From JAMXLJ01 sp036558745 (GTDB taxonomy: Bacteria > Actinomycetota > Acidimicrobiia > IMCC26256 > JAMXLJ01), in contig DATBEZ010000023.1 of assembly GCA_036558745.1 (NCBI GenBank), positions 1 through 64,000 of the forward strand: DNA of 64,000 bases. Direction: 5' to 3'. Positions 18,580 through 28,455 of the stretch are shown piece after piece. Position numbers and translations under genes: made by a program. Below the pieces are notes generated by a model. It made no database searches. It was given only the letters and a program-made list of their open reading frames with translations, and was not told the origin of the DNA. The stretch's first letter is position 1. The number at the start of each line of letters is the position of its first letter.

Positions 18580-20177
18580 TGCACGAGCCCCATGTGCTCG
18601 AACGTGCCGAGGTTGGGCTCGAGGACGCGGGTGTGGTCGCGGGTCGTCTTCGACAGGTCGTCGAGGACGCGTTCGCACTTGTCCTTGAGCCCGTTGAGGC
18701 CCGATGACCACACGAACCAGATGTCGCTGTGCCCAGCGAACGTCTCGAGCCGGCTCGCGAACTCCGTCGGTGTCACGGCGCGGGTGCGGGCCTGATAGTC
18801 GATCCAGTCGATGCGTGACGGCCCCGCGAGGTCCGGATACGTCACCTCGCGCAGACCCCGCCAACCGGGGATCAGGCGGTGGACGTCGGGCCCGTTCGAG
18901 TCCGGGCAGTACGCGACGACGTCACCGGGACGCGCCGACGCGAGGATCGCGTTCGCGATCTGCGGCGCCTGCGTGCGTTCGGTCCGGACGTTGCTCACGC
19001 CTCCCGTGAATCCGAGAACGACCGCGATCGCGAGCACGCCGTAGCGCACGAGCCGGTTGGCGAACACGGTCACGCCGTACGCCGCCGCGAAGAGGAACAT
19101 CGGGAACATCACCGATGCGTAGCGGCTCTCGAACGTGCTGTGCCCGAGGTACGAGATCACGAGACCGCACCACAGCGTGCCGAACGCGACGACGAGCTCG
19201 GTGCGCACGCCCGGACGCGTCCAGAGATCGACGTCGAGGTAGCGGCCGTCGCGCGCCCGTGCGAACAGCGCCAGGAGGACGAGCACCAGCAGGCCCCAGG
19301 CGAGGAACCGCGTGCTGCCACCGAAGTCGAGCACCGCGGTGCTGGTCCCCTTCCACGGCGACAGCGGCACGCCCCAGGGCGTGCCGGTGTGGCGCTCCTG
19401 GTACAGGAACGTCGGCAGCCATGGGACGAACGTCAGACAGCCGACGCCGATCGCGACGAGCACTCGCAGGGCGGCGCGGCGTGAATGGTCGCGGATGACC
19501 GCACCCGCGACGAACGCGGCGACCACGAGCACGAGCGCGAACGCCCAGTAGTGCGTGTAGAGCAGCAGCCCGGTGACGACGGTGATCGCGGCGAGGCGCC
19601 AGAACGTCGGGCGTTCGAGCGCGGCGAGCACCGCGAGGTAGCCGAGCGCCGAGAGCAACATCATGAGCGAGTACATGCGTGTCTCGGTCGCGTAACGGAT
19701 CGCGAACGGTGAGGACGCGAACAGCAGTACCGACGCCCATGCGACGGTGGAGCGGTCCTCGGTCGGCACGCCGAGCGCGAGGCGCCGACGGTCGAGTCGA
19801 CGGCCGACGGCCCACGCGACGGGCAGCGTCGCGACGGAGAACAGGCCCGACATCGCGCGCACGGTCCAGTCACCGGTGCCGAACAGGCGCATCCAGCCGT
19901 GCAGCAGCACGTAGTAGAGCGGCGGCGCGCCGTCCTGACGCAGCGCGGCGCGCAGATCGCCGAGGTGGAGGTTGGCGATGTTGACCGACAGCGCCTCGTC
20001 GGACCACAGGTGCGAGGTGGTCAGGAAGCGGAAGACGAGGCCGGCACCGATGACCGCGGCGATGGTCAGGCCGATGGTGGTACGCAGCGCGCTCGAGCGC
20101 GCCGCAGGCCTGGGAACGAGCTCGCTGTGCCCGGCCTCAGGAGACGCGTCGAGCCACGCGTCCGGGACCACCCTCAC
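18564..20177 (-). CDS. GT39-type membrane glycosyltransferase (ArnT/PMT-like)
   Basis: About 537 residues with roughly ten hydrophobic helices. The first periplasmic loop carries HLWSDEALS, the acidic motif of GT-C enzymes that use polyprenyl-phosphate sugars outside the membrane. A soluble C-terminal part (after residue 420) includes DIWFVWSS. The start is set by TACACT (20190-20185) followed 7 nt later by GTG at 20177, implying a leaderless mRNA; a GTG at 20195 lies upstream of that box and is less likely. Confidence 0.85.
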   Translation of the reverse strand: MRVVPDAWLDASPEAGHSELVPRPAARSSALRTTIGLTIAAVIGAGLVFRFLTTSHLWSDEALSVNIANLHLGDLRAALRQDGAPPLYYVLLHGWMRLFGTGDWTVRAMSGLFSVATLPVAWAVGRRLDRRRLALGVPTEDRSTVAWASVLLFASSPFAIRYATETRMYSLMMLLSALGYLAVLAALERPTFWRLAAITVVTGLLLYTHYWAFALVLVVAAFVAGAVIRDHSRRAALRVLVAIGVGCLTFVPWLPTFLYQERHTGTPWGVPLSPWKGTSTAVLDFGGSTRFLAWGLLVLVLLALFARARDGRYLDVDLWTRPGVRTELVVAFGTLWCGLVISYLGHSTFESRYASVMFPMFLFAAAYGVTVFANRLVRYGVLAIAVVLGFTGGVSNVRTERTQAPQIANAILASARPGDVVAYCPDSNGPDVHRLIPGWRGLREVTYPDLAGPSRIDWIDYQARTRAVTPTEFASRLETFAGHSDIWFVWSSGLNGLKDKCERVLDDLSKTTRDHTRVLEPNLGTFEHMGLVHYTLG

Positions 20178-20184
20178 CGGTGAC

Positions 20185-20190
20185 AGTGTA
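20185..20190 (-). promoter_or_regulatory. -10 box TACACT, leaderless start of GT39 gene
   Basis: TACACT on the minus strand ends 7 nt before the in-frame GTG at 20177. This matches the TAnnnT-N7/8-start pattern seen at seven other genes here, so RNA would begin at or next to the start codon. The -35 region is weak (GTTTCC). Confidence 0.5.
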
Positions 20191-20233
20191 GCCACGCCAG
20201 GTGGTGGGGAAACCCTGTTCGCGAACCTTCAGG

Positions 20234-21895
20234 TCACGATGCGGGCACGAAAAGGTACAGCTTCACCGTGTTCTGGAACGTCCAGTGCCGGACGTTGCGG
20301 CCCTCCGCCAGCTGCGCGATCCGGCGCCGGCTCTCATTCGAGTTCGGGTCGTAGCGCAGGAACAGCCAGATCCGGCCGCGCTGCTTCGAGATCTCGGCGG
20401 TGCGCGCCGCGCTCGGCATCGTCTCGTGCGTGTCGCCGGTGCCGAAGTGACCCCACGGCTGGCTCGGCCACGCGGGCTGGAGCTTCGCGCGTTGCCGCGG
20501 CTGATCGCGCACGTAGTACTCGAAGGGCATGCGAGCCTCGTCGCCGATGAAGACGACCGCGTCGCCCGGCCGGTCGTGCGCGAAGACGTACGCGGTCGCG
20601 TCGCGGAAGTCGTCGCTGTGGTAGTCGAAGTAGTAACGGTGGAGGCCCAGGGACGCGAACGGCACCATGACCACGAGGCCGACCACGAAGAGGCGGCCGG
20701 ACCGTCGCGTCAGCGTGCAGAGCCCGAACGCGCCGAGCAGCGCGACACCGGGGACGCTCATGAGGAAGTAGCGGCTGGCGAAGTTCGGCGTGACGTAGGA
20801 GCTTGCGACGACGAGCACCACGGACACGATGACCCAGCAGAACGGCACCGCGATCCGCCAGGTGTCCCACGAGCGCGGCGCCCGACGCCACGTCTGCCAG
20901 CCGACCCACGCGGCCGTCCCCACGAGCGCCGCGTACGCGGCGATGAGGGCCGGCCCACCACCACCCGACAGCCCCAGAACGAGCTTGAGGATGACACGGG
21001 GCGTGCGCGCGCCCTCGAGGTACGCGTTGACCTTGCCCGACGATGCCTGGATGAGCTGGATGATCGCCATCGGGATGACGCACACCACGATGAGCACGAA
21101 CCCGCGCACGAGCCGCCTGACGCGCAGCTCCTCGCGGGGCGCGAAGAGCAGCGACACCGCCTGCGCGACCGTGATCGCGCCGGCGAGCGGCAGCGTGTAG
21201 ACGGCGAGCGCGCTGCACGCGACCCATCCCGCGAAACGTTCCCGCGTCGGCTCCTCGACGTCGTCGACGAAGAACGCGAACGCCGCGGTAGCGAGGAGGA
21301 CGGTCAGCGCGTACGTCCGCGCCTCCTGGGCGTAGAACAACACGTTCGCGTTCAGCGCGAGCAGGAGACCGGTCGCGAGCCCGACCCGCTGGCCGAACAG
21401 CCGGCGCCCGACGTGGTAGGCGAACGGCACCGTCAGCGCGGCGAAGACGACCGACGGGGCGCGCAGGAACGTCGGGCTCGTCCCCAATTTCACCCAGAAG
21501 AACATCAGCAGCGAATGGAGCACGCCGCCGCCCTCGTGGTGGATGACCACGGTGAGGAACGAGGACCATCCCCGGGCCGCGGTCGACCAGGTGTAGGCCT
21601 CGTCGGCCCACATGCTGTTGTGACCCAGGCGCCAGATCCCGAGGAGCGCGGCGAGCAGGGTCTCGGCCGTGACGAGGATCGTCACGGTCCGGGTGTCGAG
21701 CTCGTGCGCGCCCCGGGCGCGGCCGCGTGGGCCGGGACGGTTCCGGGCCCGGCGGGGCGCGGCCGGCGGTGCGGGCCGTGGTGCCGTCGTCGTGCTCGTC
21801 GCCCTCACCTCCGCCCGGGCCGGGAGGTACGTGTCCCGATCGTCGGGAAGCGCACCGCGGGTCCCGTCGGACCCGCTCGAGTCGGACATGTTCAC
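20234..21895 (-). CDS. GT39-like membrane glycosyltransferase, second copy
   Basis: About 553 residues: a Pro/Arg-rich cytoplasmic head (residues 1-75), then about ten hydrophobic helices and a C-terminal soluble domain. The motif NSMWADEAYTWS in the first loop corresponds to HLWSDEALS of the neighbouring gene, so both belong to the same GT-C family. FYAQEARTYAL is another family element. The GTG at 21895 overlaps the upstream glycosyltransferase stop by 4 bp; the ATG at 21889 is an alternative. The much longer open frame upstream is a shadow. Confidence 0.82.
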   Translation of the reverse strand: MNMSDSSGSDGTRGALPDDRDTYLPARAEVRATSTTTAPRPAPPAAPRRARNRPGPRGRARGAHELDTRTVTILVTAETLLAALLGIWRLGHNSMWADEAYTWSTAARGWSSFLTVVIHHEGGGVLHSLLMFFWVKLGTSPTFLRAPSVVFAALTVPFAYHVGRRLFGQRVGLATGLLLALNANVLFYAQEARTYALTVLLATAAFAFFVDDVEEPTRERFAGWVACSALAVYTLPLAGAITVAQAVSLLFAPREELRVRRLVRGFVLIVVCVIPMAIIQLIQASSGKVNAYLEGARTPRVILKLVLGLSGGGGPALIAAYAALVGTAAWVGWQTWRRAPRSWDTWRIAVPFCWVIVSVVLVVASSYVTPNFASRYFLMSVPGVALLGAFGLCTLTRRSGRLFVVGLVVMVPFASLGLHRYYFDYHSDDFRDATAYVFAHDRPGDAVVFIGDEARMPFEYYVRDQPRQRAKLQPAWPSQPWGHFGTGDTHETMPSAARTAEISKQRGRIWLFLRYDPNSNESRRRIAQLAEGRNVRHWTFQNTVKLYLFVPAS

Positions 21896-23031
21896 CGGCG
21901 CGCGCCGACGCCTCCGCCGGCCGCCGCCCGTCGGGCCCGTTCGTAGGCCTCGACCGTGCCGGCCGCCGCGTCCGCCCACGACACGGGCGGCACCGGAGCT
22001 GCCGACCCGCTCTCGATCGGCATCCTGGCCGCGATCTTGACCGCCTCTTCCCACGCCGGGGCGTCGCGCGCGGGAACGTGGAGGGGGCGACCGCGCCCGA
22101 CCTCGACCAACGCGGGGTCGTCGCTGGCCACGACCCGGGCCCCGAACGCGAGCGCCTCGACCACCGGCAGCCCGTAGCCCTCCTCGAGGCTGGGCACGAG
22201 CACGACCCGCGCGTGCTCGTAGCACCAACGCAGCTCGGGGTCGGCCGCGCCCCGGACCCACATCGCGCTGCCGTTCGCCGCGAGCGCCTCCAAGCGGGTG
22301 CGCGTCTCCTCGCTGTGCCACGCCTCCCACGCCACCGCGGCGAGCACGAGCCCGGTCGCGCGGTGCACCTCGGGCCAGACGTCGAGCAGCACGCCGAGGT
22401 TCTTGCGGGGCGAGAGGTCGCCGACGACGAGCGCGAAGTCCCGGTCGACGAGTGCGGGCAACGGCTCGGGCGTCGCGGTCAGGAGATCGCTTCCCACGCC
22501 CTCCCCGACGACGACGGTCTTGTCGAGCAGCGACGAATCGACCCGACCGATGCGCGCGCGGGTCGCCTCGCTCACCGCGACGAGCACCGTGGCCGCGCGC
22601 ATCGAGGCAAGGTACTGGCGCGGGAGCAGCGCGCGCTTGGGGTACCGGAACTGCGACGGCCACGTGATCGCCATGACGTCGTGAACGGTGAGTACCGTCG
22701 GGATGGAGGTCCGCGGCAGCAGGTGCTTCACCCCGTGCACGACGTCGACCTCGGCGCGCTCCAGGATCGGCCCGAGCCGGTACCGCTCCCAGATCGAGCC
22801 CACGACCTGACCGCGCCCGCCGATGACGAGCGGCGGGCGCGCGTGGCGCAGCGCCAACGACCCGAGCACGTCGAGCGCGTCCTCGGGGACGATCGGCGTC
22901 AGCACGACGTCGTCGCGCGCGTCGAGCGCGACCATCAGCTCGCGGGTGAAGCGCGGGATCCCCCCCGGCCCACCGAGCGCGCTCGCGACGTAAGCGATGT
23001 TCAAGATCGGTCGGGCAGGATCCGTGGTCAC
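21892..23031 (-). CDS. Family 4 glycosyltransferase
   Basis: A GT-B fold, 379 residues. The N-terminal domain has the GGPGGIPRFTREL glycine loop, and the C-terminal donor domain has VGDLSPRKNLGVLLD and PSLEEGYGLPVVEALAFG, the EX7E signature of GT4. The Arg/Ala tail ends in GGGVGARR. The GTG at 23031 overlaps the previous gene's stop by 4 bp. Middle of a run with the preceding GT4 and the following GT39-like gene. Donor and acceptor unknown. Confidence 0.87.
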   Translation of the reverse strand: MTTDPARPILNIAYVASALGGPGGIPRFTRELMVALDARDDVVLTPIVPEDALDVLGSLALRHARPPLVIGGRGQVVGSIWERYRLGPILERAEVDVVHGVKHLLPRTSIPTVLTVHDVMAITWPSQFRYPKRALLPRQYLASMRAATVLVAVSEATRARIGRVDSSLLDKTVVVGEGVGSDLLTATPEPLPALVDRDFALVVGDLSPRKNLGVLLDVWPEVHRATGLVLAAVAWEAWHSEETRTRLEALAANGSAMWVRGAADPELRWCYEHARVVLVPSLEEGYGLPVVEALAFGARVVASDDPALVEVGRGRPLHVPARDAPAWEEAVKIAARMPIESGSAAPVPPVSWADAAAGTVEAYERARRAAAGGGVGARR

Positions 23032-24179
23032 GGGACGCCGGCGTCGCCGTAGGCGGCGAGGATCGCGTCGACGTGCGCGTCCCAGCCCGGCAGCGGATCG
23101 TGCTCGGGTGGCGCGAAGGTGGTGGGCTCGGCCGCGAACGATTGCAGGCGTGCGCCGAGCTCGCTCACCGATCCGGGCGTGAAGAGCAGCGCCTCGCTCC
23201 CGGGCGGCACGAGCTCGGGGATGCCACCGATGCGCGCGCCGATGACCGGGATGCCGCGGGCGCGCGCCTCGTTGACGACGAGCGGCGCGGGATCGCGCCA
23301 TCGCGACGGCACGACCAGACAGTCGATGCGCTCGAAGAACTCCTCCTTGCCTGCGTCGTCGATCCAGCCCAGGTTGCACACACCCTTCGGCGACGCGTCG
23401 ACGCGCGCTCCGAGCGGTCCACGACCGGCAACGACGAGCTCGCAGCGTCCCGCGAGCCCGCTCGCGTCGAAGGCGTCGGCGAGGACGTCGACACCCTTCA
23501 CGTCGGTCAGGCGACCGATGTACCCGAAGGTGGGGTCGGGACGCGGGGCGGCGTGCCGCGCGGTGCCCAGCGGAGCCTCCACCGGGTTGGGCACCACGCG
23601 CAGGCGCCGCTGCACCCACGGGAGGCGGCCGTGCTCGCGCGCCACGGCCTGCGAGACCGCGACCATCACATCCGGTGCGTGGCGGCGCGTCGTGAGCGTG
23701 CGCACCTGCGAGATGGTCCGGCACGGCACGCACTGACGCGCGCACGGTCCGGACTCCGTCTGCATCGTCGACCGGTCGCACAGCAGCCAGTAGTCGTGGA
23801 TCGTGTGGACATGCGGGATACCACGGCTCGACGGAAGCCGGAGCGCGACCGCCGAGAGCCCTGCGATCGCGTGGGAGTGGACGACGTCCGGAGCGAAGTC
23901 GTCCAACGCGCGGGCGAGCACGGCGCGCGCCTCGCGGTTATAGAGGTCGCGCGCGTGCAACGCCGCCCACGCGAGGCGCGACGGGTTCTGGGTGCCGTCC
24001 GCCATGTACGGCCACGCGCGCACCGACGCCACGACGTCGGGCGCGTCCACCCCGAGGGTCACGACACCGACCTCGATGTCGCGCGCACGCAGTCGCGTCG
24101 CCAGCGCGGACGCGTAGCTCTCCGCGCCGCCGACCACGCGCGGCGGCCAGAAGCTGGAGATCATCAACACGCGTCGCAT
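23028..24179 (-). CDS. Family 4 glycosyltransferase
   Basis: A 383-residue GT4. MISSFWPPRVVGGAESY is the N-terminal glycine-rich loop, HTIHDYWLLCDRS is typical of the acceptor domain, and the C-terminal domain has GYIGRLTDVKGVDVL and PSRWRDPAPLVVNEA (EX7E). A cluster CARQCVPC near residue 150 is common in a subgroup of these enzymes. The start is the ATG at 24179 with GAGGT 7-8 nt before it. It lies 59 bp behind the polymerase gene and is probably co-transcribed with it. Confidence 0.87.
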   Translation of the reverse strand: MRRVLMISSFWPPRVVGGAESYASALATRLRARDIEVGVVTLGVDAPDVVASVRAWPYMADGTQNPSRLAWAALHARDLYNREARAVLARALDDFAPDVVHSHAIAGLSAVALRLPSSRGIPHVHTIHDYWLLCDRSTMQTESGPCARQCVPCRTISQVRTLTTRRHAPDVMVAVSQAVAREHGRLPWVQRRLRVVPNPVEAPLGTARHAAPRPDPTFGYIGRLTDVKGVDVLADAFDASGLAGRCELVVAGRGPLGARVDASPKGVCNLGWIDDAGKEEFFERIDCLVVPSRWRDPAPLVVNEARARGIPVIGARIGGIPELVPPGSEALLFTPGSVSELGARLQSFAAEPTTFAPPEHDPLPGWDAHVDAILAAYGDAGVP

Positions 24180-24238
24180 GGACGAGTACCTCGGTCGTGG
24201 ACGGAGAACCTTGAGCGACCCTCAGGCCGCGACACGCG

Positions 24239-25693
24239 TCAGGGAAAGCGTGGACGGAGCGCCGGGGCGAGCGTTCGGGGCTCGGCGGCCGCCTCGTCCT
24301 CTTCCGGCTCCGTCCCCGCGTCGATCGTCGCGACGATCCCGATCATGAGCCAGAACATGACGTCCATCGGGAAGATCTCGAAGTAGGTGGACACCGTCGC
24401 GGCGACGATGATGCCGAGCATCTGCGCGGTGAACGACATCACGAAGCGCGCGTCGTCCCCGCGCACGTGTCTCTCCACCTTTCTGCTCCACAGCAGCAGC
24501 GCGATCAGGAGCAGGACCTGCATCCACAACCCCGGCAGCCCGAGCTCGAAACCGGTCTTCAGGTACGAGTTGTCGGGTTGCACGAGCAGCGCGTTCGACT
24601 GGTGCGCAGCGTCGGCGACCTTCGACGCGGCCGCGCCCGTCGACGCGATGCCACCGCCGAAGGGGTGGGAGACGATCTGGTTGACCCGGTCGGACCAGAG
24701 GTTCGTACGCGCGGTGAAGCTCCCCGACTGGAACGCCGCGTTCGACAGGCTTCCTCCGGGCAGGAACAGCAACGCGACCAGCGCGAGCGGCACGCCGAGC
24801 AACAGCCACTTGTAGCGGTGGAACGCGAGGTAGCAGAGACCGATGCCGAGACCGAGCCACGCGCCGCGGACGTAGGAGAACAGCAGACCGAGCCCGTAGA
24901 TCGGCAGCGCGGCGAGGAACAGGCGGTTGCGCCAGCGCTTGAGGTCCGACAGCGCGAACGGCAGACCCAACAGGATCACGATCATGAGGTAGAACGCGAA
25001 CGGGAACGGCTGGTTGAAGGTCGAGAACGAACGCAGCCGCATGCCGCTCGTGAAGCGGATCACCGAGTTGTACTCGTAGCCCCAGCTGTTGAGCGTGGCG
25101 TGACCGACGATCTGCTGGAAGATGCCGAAGACGGCGGTGATGAAGCCGACGACCATGAAGATCGTCACCAGCTGATCGCGCTCACGACGGCTCAGCGGCG
25201 CGCGCCAGATGACGATCGCGAGCAGCATGTAGAAGAAGTCGATCTTCAGACCGACGAGCGCCTGGCTGCCCCAGACGGTCACGGCGGAGACCACGCCCAC
25301 CGCGACGTAGAGGCCGGCCGCGGGGAGCCATCCGGGAAGGCGACGGCCCGCCGGTGGGCGACGGTCGGACGGCACGAAGAACGTCAGCACGAGCAGCGCG
25401 CCCGTGAGGGTCTCCTTCCATCCCGACGATCCCGGGACGGGGAAGATGAGGAACAAACCGTTGAGCGGCACGAGCGCGGCGAGAAGGAGCACGCCGCGCT
25501 GGGGTCGCTTCACGATGGCCCACAGGATCGGGATGAGCGCCGCGGCCGCGAGGACGTAGAGCGCCCCGCCGAACGCGAGCGCGACGACGAGCACGACGAC
25601 CGAGATCGGGAGCAGGATCGGGACGTCGAGGCGTGACGTCAGCCGCGGTTCCACCGACGTCTGTCGCGGTTCCACGGGCGTCTGCGTCGCCAT
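24239..25693 (-). CDS. O-antigen polymerase/ligase-like membrane protein (Wzy/WaaL family)
   Basis: A 484-residue protein with about twelve hydrophobic helices and one large external loop (residues about 300-380) containing SHPFGGGIAS and PDNSYLKTGFELGLPG, the pattern of the Wzy_C/O-antigen-ligase superfamily. It probably joins lipid-linked repeat units outside the membrane. A TAGCAT box lies 9 nt before the ATG at 25693, so the leader is very short. The lone Wzy candidate in the locus. Confidence 0.85.
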   Translation of the reverse strand: MATQTPVEPRQTSVEPRLTSRLDVPILLPISVVVLVVALAFGGALYVLAAAALIPILWAIVKRPQRGVLLLAALVPLNGLFLIFPVPGSSGWKETLTGALLVLTFFVPSDRRPPAGRRLPGWLPAAGLYVAVGVVSAVTVWGSQALVGLKIDFFYMLLAIVIWRAPLSRRERDQLVTIFMVVGFITAVFGIFQQIVGHATLNSWGYEYNSVIRFTSGMRLRSFSTFNQPFPFAFYLMIVILLGLPFALSDLKRWRNRLFLAALPIYGLGLLFSYVRGAWLGLGIGLCYLAFHRYKWLLLGVPLALVALLFLPGGSLSNAAFQSGSFTARTNLWSDRVNQIVSHPFGGGIASTGAAASKVADAAHQSNALLVQPDNSYLKTGFELGLPGLWMQVLLLIALLLWSRKVERHVRGDDARFVMSFTAQMLGIIVAATVSTYFEIFPMDVMFWLMIGIVATIDAGTEPEEDEAAAEPRTLAPALRPRFP

Positions 25694-25702
25694 CGGCCGA
25701 CG

Positions 25703-25708
25703 ATGCTA
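25703..25708 (-). promoter_or_regulatory. -10 box TAGCAT of polymerase operon
   Basis: TAGCAT on the minus strand ends 9 nt before the ATG at 25693; transcription would begin 1-3 nt before the start codon. This would drive the run polymerase-GT4-GT4-GT39-like. Confidence 0.4.
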
Positions 25709-25972
25709 ACCCCGACGGCGCGTGTGACAGCGCCGTACGCCCACCCGTACGGGGGCCTCGTGCGACGCCGCGACACAGGGTGCGCGAACGAGGGGGTGCT
25801 GCGGAGGCGGTAGCGTCATGGGTCGCCACCCCGCCCTCCCCCCGACGACGGCGGGCTCCGCTCCGCCGCGCGCGGGCCCGAGCGGCGAGCGTGCGAGCGC
25901 GACGAGTCCCGGCAGGTGACCGCGTATGTCCCGATCCGACCCCACGACCGCGGTGCGCCGCGAGACGCTGCC

Positions 25973-27082
25973 GTGAAGGTCGCGATCGTCCACGAGCGCT
26001 TCACGGAGCTCGGTGGGGCGGAACGGGTGGTCGAGGCGATGCACGAGATCTGGCCCGGCGCCACGATCCACGCTCCGCTCGTCGACCGCGCCGCGCTCCC
26101 GGCCGGCCTCCGCGACGCCGACGTCCGGACGACGCCGCTCCAGCGTCTGTACCGCGGCGGTCCCGGGTATGCCCACCTCTTGCCGCTGCTCCCCCTCGCG
26201 ATGGCGCGCATCGACCTGTCCGGCGTGGACCTCGTCGTGACCAGCCACCATGCGTTCGCGAACCGGGTCCGTCCCCCGGCGGGCGTGCCGATGGTCTCCT
26301 ACACCCACACGCCCGCGCGCTGGATGTGGGAGCCGGCGATGCGCGCGAAGGAGATCGGCGGGCCCGTGGGCCGCGCCGGCCTCGCGGCGTTCGCGGCGAC
26401 GCAGCGCGGTCCCGACGCGGCCGCCGCGGCGCGCCTCACCGCGATCGTCGCGAACTCCCGGCACGTGGTCGCGCGCGTTGGACGGTGGTGGGGTCGCGAC
26501 GCGACGGTGGTCGCGCCGCCCGCGGACGTCCACCGCTACACGCCCGACCCCGCTGTCGCACGCGAGGACTTCTTCCTGTTCGCGGGACGCCTTGCGCCCT
26601 ACAAGCGCGCCGACCTCGCGGCCACGGCCGCGCGCGCGGCCGGCGCGCGGCTCGTCGTCGCCGGCGAAGGTCGCGGCCGGCGAGAGCTCGAGGAGATGCG
26701 CTGGCCGGGGCTGGAGCTGCTCGGCCGCGTCGACGACGCGACGTTGCTCGATCTCTACCGCCGGTGCCGCGCGCTCGTCTTCCCGCACGAGGAGGACTTC
26801 GGGATCGTGCCGGTCGAGGCGCAGGCGTGTGGCACGCCCGTGGTCGCGCTCGGGTACGGCGGCGCGCTCGACACCGTCGTCGACGGCGTGACCGGCGTGC
26901 TGTTCCACGCCGATCGTCCCGGCGGCGAGGCCGGCGCGCTCGCCGAGGTGCTGCGCTCGTTCGACGACGCGCGCTTCGATCCGGAGGTCGTCCGGGCCCA
27001 CGCCATGACCTTCTCCTCGGACGCGTTCCGCGCCCGCTTCGCGGCGAAGGTCGAGGAGGCGCTGACGGGTGTCGGGACCTGA
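25973..27082 (+). CDS. Family 4 glycosyltransferase (WbaZ-like)
   Basis: About 369 residues, GT-B fold. The start MKVAIVHERFTELGGAERVV is the normal beginning of this GT4 subgroup, so I prefer the GTG at 25973. A longer version from GTG 25916 adds 19 unrelated residues; neither has a good ribosome site. The C-terminal domain shows FAGRLAPYKRADL and FPHEEDFGIVPVEAQACG (EX7E). It overlaps the next gene by 14 bp. Between 25694 and 25972 only a possible TAGCGT -10 box (25811-25816) is seen. Confidence 0.87.
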   Translation: MKVAIVHERFTELGGAERVVEAMHEIWPGATIHAPLVDRAALPAGLRDADVRTTPLQRLYRGGPGYAHLLPLLPLAMARIDLSGVDLVVTSHHAFANRVRPPAGVPMVSYTHTPARWMWEPAMRAKEIGGPVGRAGLAAFAATQRGPDAAAAARLTAIVANSRHVVARVGRWWGRDATVVAPPADVHRYTPDPAVAREDFFLFAGRLAPYKRADLAATAARAAGARLVVAGEGRGRRELEEMRWPGLELLGRVDDATLLDLYRRCRALVFPHEEDFGIVPVEAQACGTPVVALGYGGALDTVVDGVTGVLFHADRPGGEAGALAEVLRSFDDARFDPEVVRAHAMTFSSDAFRARFAAKVEEALTGVGT

Positions 27083-28322
27083 GGCGCCGCGCCCGGAAGG
27101 GTCGCGCCCCGTTGCGAGCGCGCCCGAAGGGGCCGACGGCGCCGGCCCGCCGCACGGACCCCGCGTGACCCGGACGCAGATCATCGTCGGCCTCGTCCTG
27201 CTCGGGCTGCTCGCGCTCGGCGTCTGGGCCGTGCGCGGCGGCCCCTCGCCCGTGCCCATCTCGCCCTCGTCGCCGTCGCACGAGTCGCCGACGCCGCCCG
27301 AGCCCACGACGACCACGCCGAAGACCGGGGCGCCGACCACGACGACGGTGCCGCCGCCCGCGCGCACGCAGAACCAGGCCCGGGCCGGCTTCGCCACGGG
27401 CTACGTCGCGCTCACCGAGAGCGACGCCGACCTCGCACGCGACCTCGACGCGGTGGTCAAGACCGGCGCGCAGTGGGTGCGGTTCGACTTCGACTGGTCC
27501 TTCATCCAGCGCGGTGGTCCGACCTCGTTCGACTGGTCGGCGACCGACCGGGTCGTGAACGCGGTGCACGTGCGCGACCTGTCCGTCGTCGCGCTGCCGA
27601 CGTACACGCCGGAGTGGGCCCGGCCACGCGGGACGTCCGACAAGCGCCCGCCCAGCAACCCGCAGGACTTCGCCAACTTCGTGGCCGCGGCGGCTCGGCG
27701 CTACGCGCCGCAGGGTGTGCGGGTGTGGGAGATCTGGAACGAGCCCAACGTCAGCCAGTTCTGGCAGCACCCGGATCCCGCGGTCTACACGCGGCTGCTG
27801 CAGGCCTCGGCGGTCGCGCTGCGCGCCGTCGCGCCGGGCATGACGATCCTCACCGGCGGCGTCGCGCCCGCGTCCGACTCGCGCTCCTCGGTGTCGCCGG
27901 TGCGCTTCGTGGAGGGCATCTACGACGCGGGCGGGCGGGCCAGCTTCGACGCGGTGGCCGTCCACCCCTACACGTTCCCCGACGACCCGACGACGCGCGT
28001 GTCGTCGAACGCGTTCCTCCAGACCCGTGACATCCACTCGGTCATGACCGCGCACGGGGACGGGGCGAAGCTGGTCTGGGCCACCGAGGTCGGGGCGCCG
28101 ACCCGGGGCGACGCCAGCGTCGGCGAGGAGACCCAGGCCCGGTGGCTCCAGGAGTACTTCACGATCTGGAACAGCTGGCCGTGGACCGGCCCGATGCTCT
28201 GGTACTCGATCCGGGACGTGAGCGCCGCGTCCGAGCAGCAGGACGCGTTCGGGCTGCTGCGCGCGAGCGGGGCGGCCAAGCCCGCGTACACGGTGTTCGG
28301 CCGGCTGATGGCCACGCCCTGA
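27069..28322 (+). CDS. Membrane-anchored glycoside hydrolase (TIM-barrel, GH39/GH5-like)
   Basis: 417 residues. A cytoplasmic Pro/Arg-rich head is followed by one membrane helix (IIVGLVLLGLLALGVWAV, about 38-55), a Ser/Thr/Pro linker (56-100) and an extracellular TIM barrel. The acid/base glutamate lies in EIWNEPN, and the likely nucleophile in WATEVGAPT. The domain is closely similar to the secreted protein at 31758-33590. A role in trimming or releasing the locus's own polysaccharide is plausible. The GTG at 27069 overlaps the upstream GT4 gene. Confidence 0.85.
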   Translation: MSGPEAPRPEGSRPVASAPEGADGAGPPHGPRVTRTQIIVGLVLLGLLALGVWAVRGGPSPVPISPSSPSHESPTPPEPTTTTPKTGAPTTTTVPPPARTQNQARAGFATGYVALTESDADLARDLDAVVKTGAQWVRFDFDWSFIQRGGPTSFDWSATDRVVNAVHVRDLSVVALPTYTPEWARPRGTSDKRPPSNPQDFANFVAAAARRYAPQGVRVWEIWNEPNVSQFWQHPDPAVYTRLLQASAVALRAVAPGMTILTGGVAPASDSRSSVSPVRFVEGIYDAGGRASFDAVAVHPYTFPDDPTTRVSSNAFLQTRDIHSVMTAHGDGAKLVWATEVGAPTRGDASVGEETQARWLQEYFTIWNSWPWTGPMLWYSIRDVSAASEQQDAFGLLRASGAAKPAYTVFGRLMATP

Positions 28323-28441
28323 CCGCTACGCCGCCCCCTGAGGCGACCCTCACCGAAGCCGCCTCGACCGCCGCCCGGCCGGCGCCGACGCCACGCGGCC
28401 GGGCGGCCACCCCGTGCCCCGGGACGACGCACGCCGACCCC

Positions 28442-28447
28442 TACACT
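28442..28447 (+). promoter_or_regulatory. -10 box TACACT, leaderless start of chain-length gene
   Basis: TACACT is followed by exactly 8 nt and then the GTG at 28456, placing the RNA start at the start codon. The 133-bp gap behind the hydrolase gene has no other promoter-like sequence; the -35 region (GGGACG) is poor. Confidence 0.55.
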
Positions 28448-28455
28448 GTCGCCCC

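Noticed and set aside
20234..22663. 809-codon version of the second GT39-like gene
   Set aside because: The first 256 codons overlap the GT4 gene in another frame and are low-complexity Arg/Gly; the start at 21895 (GTGA overlap) is far better.
25818..25919. 33-codon frame before the GT4 gene ending in a GTGA overlap
   Set aside because: Low-complexity Pro/Arg/Ala peptide without a ribosome site; overlap with the weaker GTG at 25916 is probably coincidence.
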